64,000 nt of DNA from DATKFM01 sp963810485 (GTDB lineage: Bacteria; Pseudomonadota; Alphaproteobacteria; Dongiales; Dongiaceae): assembly GCA_963810485.1 (NCBI GenBank), contig CAWENQ010000004.1:930001-994000 (forward strand), given 5' to 3'. Below the pieces are notes generated by a model, which was not told the origin of the DNA, searched no databases, and saw nothing but the letters and a program-made list of their open reading frames with translations. The first letter of the stretch is position 1. The number at the start of each line of letters is the position of its first letter. Positions 60,928-64,000 of this stretch are shown here, piece after piece. Made by a program: the position numbers and the translations under genes.

Positions 60928-62073
60928 ATGCTCGATCCGCGCCTGCTGTCCGATCCGCAGATCATCGCCGCGCTGGCCATCGCCGGTGCGCTGCTGGTGG
61001 TGGCGCTGGTGCTGATCCTGCGCCGGCCGCGCCAGGACCATCTGGCCGACTCGCTGGCGGAGCTGCAGGGGCGGCTGGCGCAGATGGCGGGCAGCCAGGC
61101 GGCCAGCCAGTCATCGCTGGCCGAGCGGCTGCAGACCCAGGAACGGGCCTTGATCAAGGGCATCGAGGAACGGCTGACGGCGCTGGGCCAGCGGGTGGGC
61201 GACAAGCTGCAGCAGCAGACGACGGAGGCGACCAAGTCGCTGGCCGATCTGCGGGAACGGCTGGCCGTAATCGACGCGGCGCAGAAGAACATCACGGAGC
61301 TGTCGTCCCAGGTTGTAGGGCTGCAGGACATCCTGGCCAACAAGCAGGCGCGCGGCGCCTTCGGCGAGATCCAGATGCAGGATCTGGTACAGGGCGCGCT
61401 GCCGCCTTCGGCCTATTGCTTCCAGGCAACGATGGATGGCGGCCAGCGGGTGGATTGCCTGCTGCTGCTGCCCAATCCGCCGGGGCCGATCGCGCTGGAT
61501 GCGAAGTTCCCGCTGGAAAGCTATCGGGCACTGCGGGAGGCCAAGGATGAGGCGGCGGCGGTACAGGCCCGGCGGCAGTTCTCAACGGCGATCCGCAATC
61601 ACGTGGTGGCGATATCGGAGAAGTATATCCGGCCGGGCGAGACCGCCGATTCCGCGCTGATGTTCCTGCCGAGCGAGGCCGTCTATGCCGAGCTACATGC
61701 CAATTTCGCCAACCTGGTGGAGGAGTTTTTTCGCCGGCGCGTGTGGATCGTTTCGCCCACCACGCTAATGGCCACGCTGACGACGGTGCGGGCGGTACTG
61801 AAGGATGTGCGCCTCCGGGAGCAGGCCCATCTGATCCGGCGGGAGATGCATGCCCTGGGCGACGACATCCAGCGGCTGGACGACCGGGTGGCCAAGCTGC
61901 AGAAGCATTTCGAGCAGGCGACCGACGATGTGCGGCAGGTACGCATCTCCACCGAAAAGATCGGCAAGCGGGCCGAGCGGATGGAGGAGCTGCAGCTGGG
62001 CGAACCGGCGGCGGCGGATGTGGCGGCGGTCGAGACCTCAACCAGCCCGGAGCAGCGCCGACTAATGCAGTAA
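60928..62073 (+). CDS. rmuC: RmuC-family DNA recombination protein
   Basis: The start is ATG 60928 (MLDPRLLSDPQIIAALAIAG); the longer frame from 60823 begins in a non-conserved region. The 381-residue protein has an N-terminal membrane helix (AALAIAGALLVVALVLILR), a coiled coil at ~35-125, and the RmuC nuclease-like domain (RGAFGEIQMQDLVQGALPPS, PIALDAKFPLESYRALREAK, ALMFLPSEAVYAELHANFAN). RmuC limits inversions at short repeats. It is divergent from def. Confidence 0.95.
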   Translation: MLDPRLLSDPQIIAALAIAGALLVVALVLILRRPRQDHLADSLAELQGRLAQMAGSQAASQSSLAERLQTQERALIKGIEERLTALGQRVGDKLQQQTTEATKSLADLRERLAVIDAAQKNITELSSQVVGLQDILANKQARGAFGEIQMQDLVQGALPPSAYCFQATMDGGQRVDCLLLLPNPPGPIALDAKFPLESYRALREAKDEAAAVQARRQFSTAIRNHVVAISEKYIRPGETADSALMFLPSEAVYAELHANFANLVEEFFRRRVWIVSPTTLMATLTTVRAVLKDVRLREQAHLIRREMHALGDDIQRLDDRVAKLQKHFEQATDDVRQVRISTEKIGKRAERMEELQLGEPAAADVAAVETSTSPEQRRLMQ

Positions 62074-62272
62074 CTGAATATTAACCATAAATGAGTTCAT
62101 ACTGTTCCTGCCGGTTGGCATAAAGTAACTGAAATCAAGTTTAATTGGTCGCGAGGATCTTGCGCCCCTACCACCCCTTCCCATTTGCAGTGCCGAGAGG
62201 CCTGACCGCCTGAAAAAGGATGACGTCAGCAAAGTGTTGTAGATTGGTCGGGTAAGAAACGGGCGTGCAGCC

Positions 62273-62307
62273 GGAGGGACCGCGGGGGTCCCTCCCAACA
62301 TTGGGAG
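62273..62307 (+). promoter_or_regulatory. Two overlapping hairpins in the leader of the SPFH gene
   Basis: GGAGGGACC-GCGGG-GGTCCCTCC (62273-62295) is a perfect 9-bp hairpin. CTCCCAA-CA-TTGGGAG (62292-62307) shares the CTCC segment, so both cannot form fully at once. They end 15 bases before the start codon, overlapping the ribosome site region (GGGGACC at 62311-62317). A switch or processing signal is possible but speculative. Confidence 0.4.
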
Positions 62308-62322
62308 TCGGGGGACCAGAAG

Positions 62323-63255
62323 ATGGACGTTATTCTCGGCGTATTCCTGTTCATTGTCGTGGCAGCCATCGTTTACGTCGTACTCGGCGTGAAGACGGTG
62401 CCGCAAGGCCGCGAATGGACGGTGGAGCGGTTCGGCAAATACACCAAGACCCTGCCGCCCGGCCTGCATTTCATCATGCCGGTGTTCGACCGCATCGGCG
62501 CCAAGCTCAACATGATGGAGCAGGTGCTGGACGTGCCGACCCAGGAAGTCATCACCAAGGACAACGCCATGGTGAGCGTCGACGGCGTGGTGTTCTACCA
62601 GGTGCTGGACGCGGCCAAGTCGGCCTATGAGGTGAACGACCTGGAGCTGGCGGTCCTCAACCTGACGATGACCAATATCCGTACGGTCATGGGCTCCATG
62701 GACCTGGACGAGCTGCTGTCCCAGCGCGACAAGATCAATGCCCAGCTTCTGCACGTCGTCGATGAAGCGACCCATCCCTGGGGCATCAAGGTCACGCGCA
62801 TCGAAATCAAGGACATCGCGCCGCCGAAGGATCTGGTGGATTCGATGGCCCGCCAGATGAAGGCCGAGCGAGACAAGCGCGCCAACATCCTGGATGCCGA
62901 AGGCTACCGTCAGGCCGCCATCCTGAAGGCCGAAGGCGAGAAGCAATCCGCCATCCTGGAAGCCGAAGGCCGCCGCGAGGCGGCGTTCCGTGACGCCGAA
63001 GCCCGCGAGCGCGCCGCCGAAGCCGAAGCGAAGGCGACGGCGATGGTCTCCGAGGCGATCGCCAAGGGCAATGTGCAGGCGGTCAACTACTTCGTGGCGC
63101 AGAAATATGTCGATGCCCTGAAGGAGATCGCCAGCGCGCCGAACCAGAAGCTGATCTTCATGCCGCTGGAGGCTTCGGGCGTGATCGGCGCGATCGGCGG
63201 CATCGCCGAGCTGGCGAAGCAGGCGATGAGTCAGGGCAGCGGCCCGAAGTCGTAA
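62323..63255 (+). CDS. SPFH/band 7 protein (QmcA/stomatin-like)
   Basis: The 310-residue protein starts with one membrane helix (VILGVFLFIVVAAIVYVVLG) and a band 7 domain (VPQGREWTVERFGKYTKTLP, LDVPTQEVITKDNAMVSVDG, WGIKVTRIEIKDIAPPKDL). The C-terminal half is a coiled coil with repeated AEGxxxAAILKAEGEK-like units. This is the YbbK/QmcA type, whose genes are usually followed by a short NfeD, as here 22 bases downstream. It probably organises membrane proteases or lipid domains. Confidence 0.95.
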   Translation: MDVILGVFLFIVVAAIVYVVLGVKTVPQGREWTVERFGKYTKTLPPGLHFIMPVFDRIGAKLNMMEQVLDVPTQEVITKDNAMVSVDGVVFYQVLDAAKSAYEVNDLELAVLNLTMTNIRTVMGSMDLDELLSQRDKINAQLLHVVDEATHPWGIKVTRIEIKDIAPPKDLVDSMARQMKAERDKRANILDAEGYRQAAILKAEGEKQSAILEAEGRREAAFRDAEARERAAEAEAKATAMVSEAIAKGNVQAVNYFVAQKYVDALKEIASAPNQKLIFMPLEASGVIGAIGGIAELAKQAMSQGSGPKS

Positions 63256-63277
63256 CAACGGAGCGAGGAGCACGTAA

Positions 63278-63724
63278 ATGAGTGCGTATTTCGCGACCCT
63301 GCTGTTCTGGCATTGGTGGATATTGGCGCTGGTGCTGATCATCATCGAGATGGTGGCACCGGGCTTCTTCCTGATGTGGATCGGCGGCGCCGCGGCGGTG
63401 ACCGGCCTGATCACGCTGATCATTCCCTCACTGCCCTGGGAAGCGCAGTTCCTGATCTTCGGTGCGCTGGCGATCGCCTCGGTGGTGGGCGCACGCTTCT
63501 ATATCAAGCGCAATCCGATCGAAACCGCAGACGCCACGCTCAACAGGCGCGGCGCACAATATGTCGGCCGCACTTTCAGCCTCGAGGAGGCGATCGTGAA
63601 CGGCGCCGGCAAGGTGCGTGTCGGCGATTCCGTCTGGCGCGCCTTCGGGCCGGACTTGCCGGCCGGCGACCGCGTCAAGGTGATCGGCGTGGACGGCGCG
63701 GCGCTGAAGGTGGAGAAGGCGTAG
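63278..63724 (+). CDS. Short NfeD-family protein
   Basis: A 148-residue protein with two to three membrane helices (WWILALVLIIIEMVAPGFFL, AAAVTGLITLIIPSLPWEAQ, LIFGALAIASVVGARFYIK) and a C-terminal NfeD OB-fold (VGRTFSLEEAIVNGAGKVRV, GDSVWRAFGPDLPAGDRVKV). It is the NfeD1b type without the protease domain and the partner of the SPFH protein. The start ATG 63278 has CGGAGCGAGGAG upstream. Confidence 0.94.
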   Translation: MSAYFATLLFWHWWILALVLIIIEMVAPGFFLMWIGGAAAVTGLITLIIPSLPWEAQFLIFGALAIASVVGARFYIKRNPIETADATLNRRGAQYVGRTFSLEEAIVNGAGKVRVGDSVWRAFGPDLPAGDRVKVIGVDGAALKVEKA

Positions 63725-63746
63725 CGCTCTTCTCCTACCACAATGT

Positions 63747-63997
63747 TTGTCATCCCGGAGATCGCGCTTCAGCGCGATCATCCGGGACCCATGACCACGA
63801 TACTTTCAGGAAGACGCCTGGAACGACACCGTGCTCAGGTGTCTAGAACAAGCGTGTGAGTCGCACTTTCGCATCGATGCCGCTTTGTCGTCTGACATGC
63901 TTGCCGTCAGCACCTGACAACCGTCACCGTAGCATGGACGGCCCTGTGTTCATGGGGCCCGGACAACCTCGCTGACGCTCGGTTTCCGGGATGACAA
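63747..63997. repeat. Intergenic palindromic repeat with 12-bp terminal inverted repeats (long form)
   Basis: The element starts TTGTCATCCCGG and ends CCGGGATGACAA, as at 22794-22928 but 251 bases long. Inside are GATCGCGC-TTCA-GCGCGATC and two AACCTCGCTGACGCTCGG-like segments. It fills the gap after the NfeD gene. No coding frame is supported. Confidence 0.85.
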
Positions 63998-64000
63998 GGG

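Noticed and set aside
1..64000. CRISPR array
   Set aside because: No series of regularly spaced direct repeats was found; the repeats present are isolated palindromes.

Overview
The window looks like a chromosomal segment of a high-GC alphaproteobacterium, probably of the Rhodospirillales type. This rests on the aa3 cytochrome c oxidase cluster (ctaC-ctaD-ctaB-small peptide-ctaG-ctaE-DUF983-SURF1), the engB-argB-HAD-dapD-dapE block, a plant/alphaproteobacterial-type glutamate-cysteine ligase, a 6TM/2Fe-2S adenylate cyclase and strong G/C preference at third codon positions. The assignment is inferred from gene content and order; no database was searched.

Layout. 0-4.8 kb: end of a CBS protein, a DUF1344 secreted protein, a broken lipoprotein hydrolase, dodecin next to degenerate membrane ORFs, and an M32 carboxypeptidase. 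4.9-11.8 kb (minus strand): cytochrome oxidase subunits and assembly factors, with many ATGA-type overlaps. 12.1-17.9 kb: tldD, a Gre factor, a vapBC toxin-antitoxin pair with a perfect operator palindrome, a DUF2461 protein and a slipin/long-NfeD pair. 18.1-21.8 kb: a sugar (CUT2/Rbs-type) ABC operon saturated with single extra bases. 21.8-29.9 kb: MarR-GNAT fusion, gshA, rsmE, ubiA, methyltransferase, MOSC protein, phosphoribosyltransferase and lipoproteins. 30.0-31.0 kb: tRNA-Arg(ACG) followed by a lower-GC nuclease gene that looks acquired. 31.2-36.2 kb: PLP decarboxylase, small secreted and membrane proteins, an Ldh2-type dehydrogenase and a choline-kinase-like protein. 36.3-43.1 kb: two chemoreceptors whose signalling halves are near-identical, flanking a stand-alone periplasmic binding protein. 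43.3-48.9 kb: EamA exporter, DUF1289 protein, redox-type adenylate cyclase, phytochelatin-synthase-like peptidase, TPR protein and methyltransferase. 49-58.4 kb: MscS channel, two ABC-2 permeases, engB, argB, HAD phosphatase, dapD, dapE and a membrane protein. 58.4-60.8 kb: truA-fmt-def (minus strand). 60.9-63.7 kb: rmuC and a second SPFH/NfeD pair. Dispersed palindromic repeats sit at 22.8, 32.7, 47.2 and 63.8 kb.

Two things stand out. First, genes are repeatedly broken by one extra base rather than by deletions or stop codons. About 36 such sites fall in the sugar ABC operon, about 28 of them in its ATPase gene alone, and isolated ones hit engB, dapE, an ABC-2 permease, a hydrolase and a chemoreceptor. 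Almost all can be placed between two codons as a C after a G or a G after a C, and removing them gives intact proteins of normal length. A data artefact is the first hypothesis, but the regularity deserves a check against raw reads. Second, the 36-43 kb region pairs a transporter-less periplasmic binding protein with a chemoreceptor whose sensor resembles TorS. This suggests a TorT/TorS-like ligand relay feeding chemotaxis.
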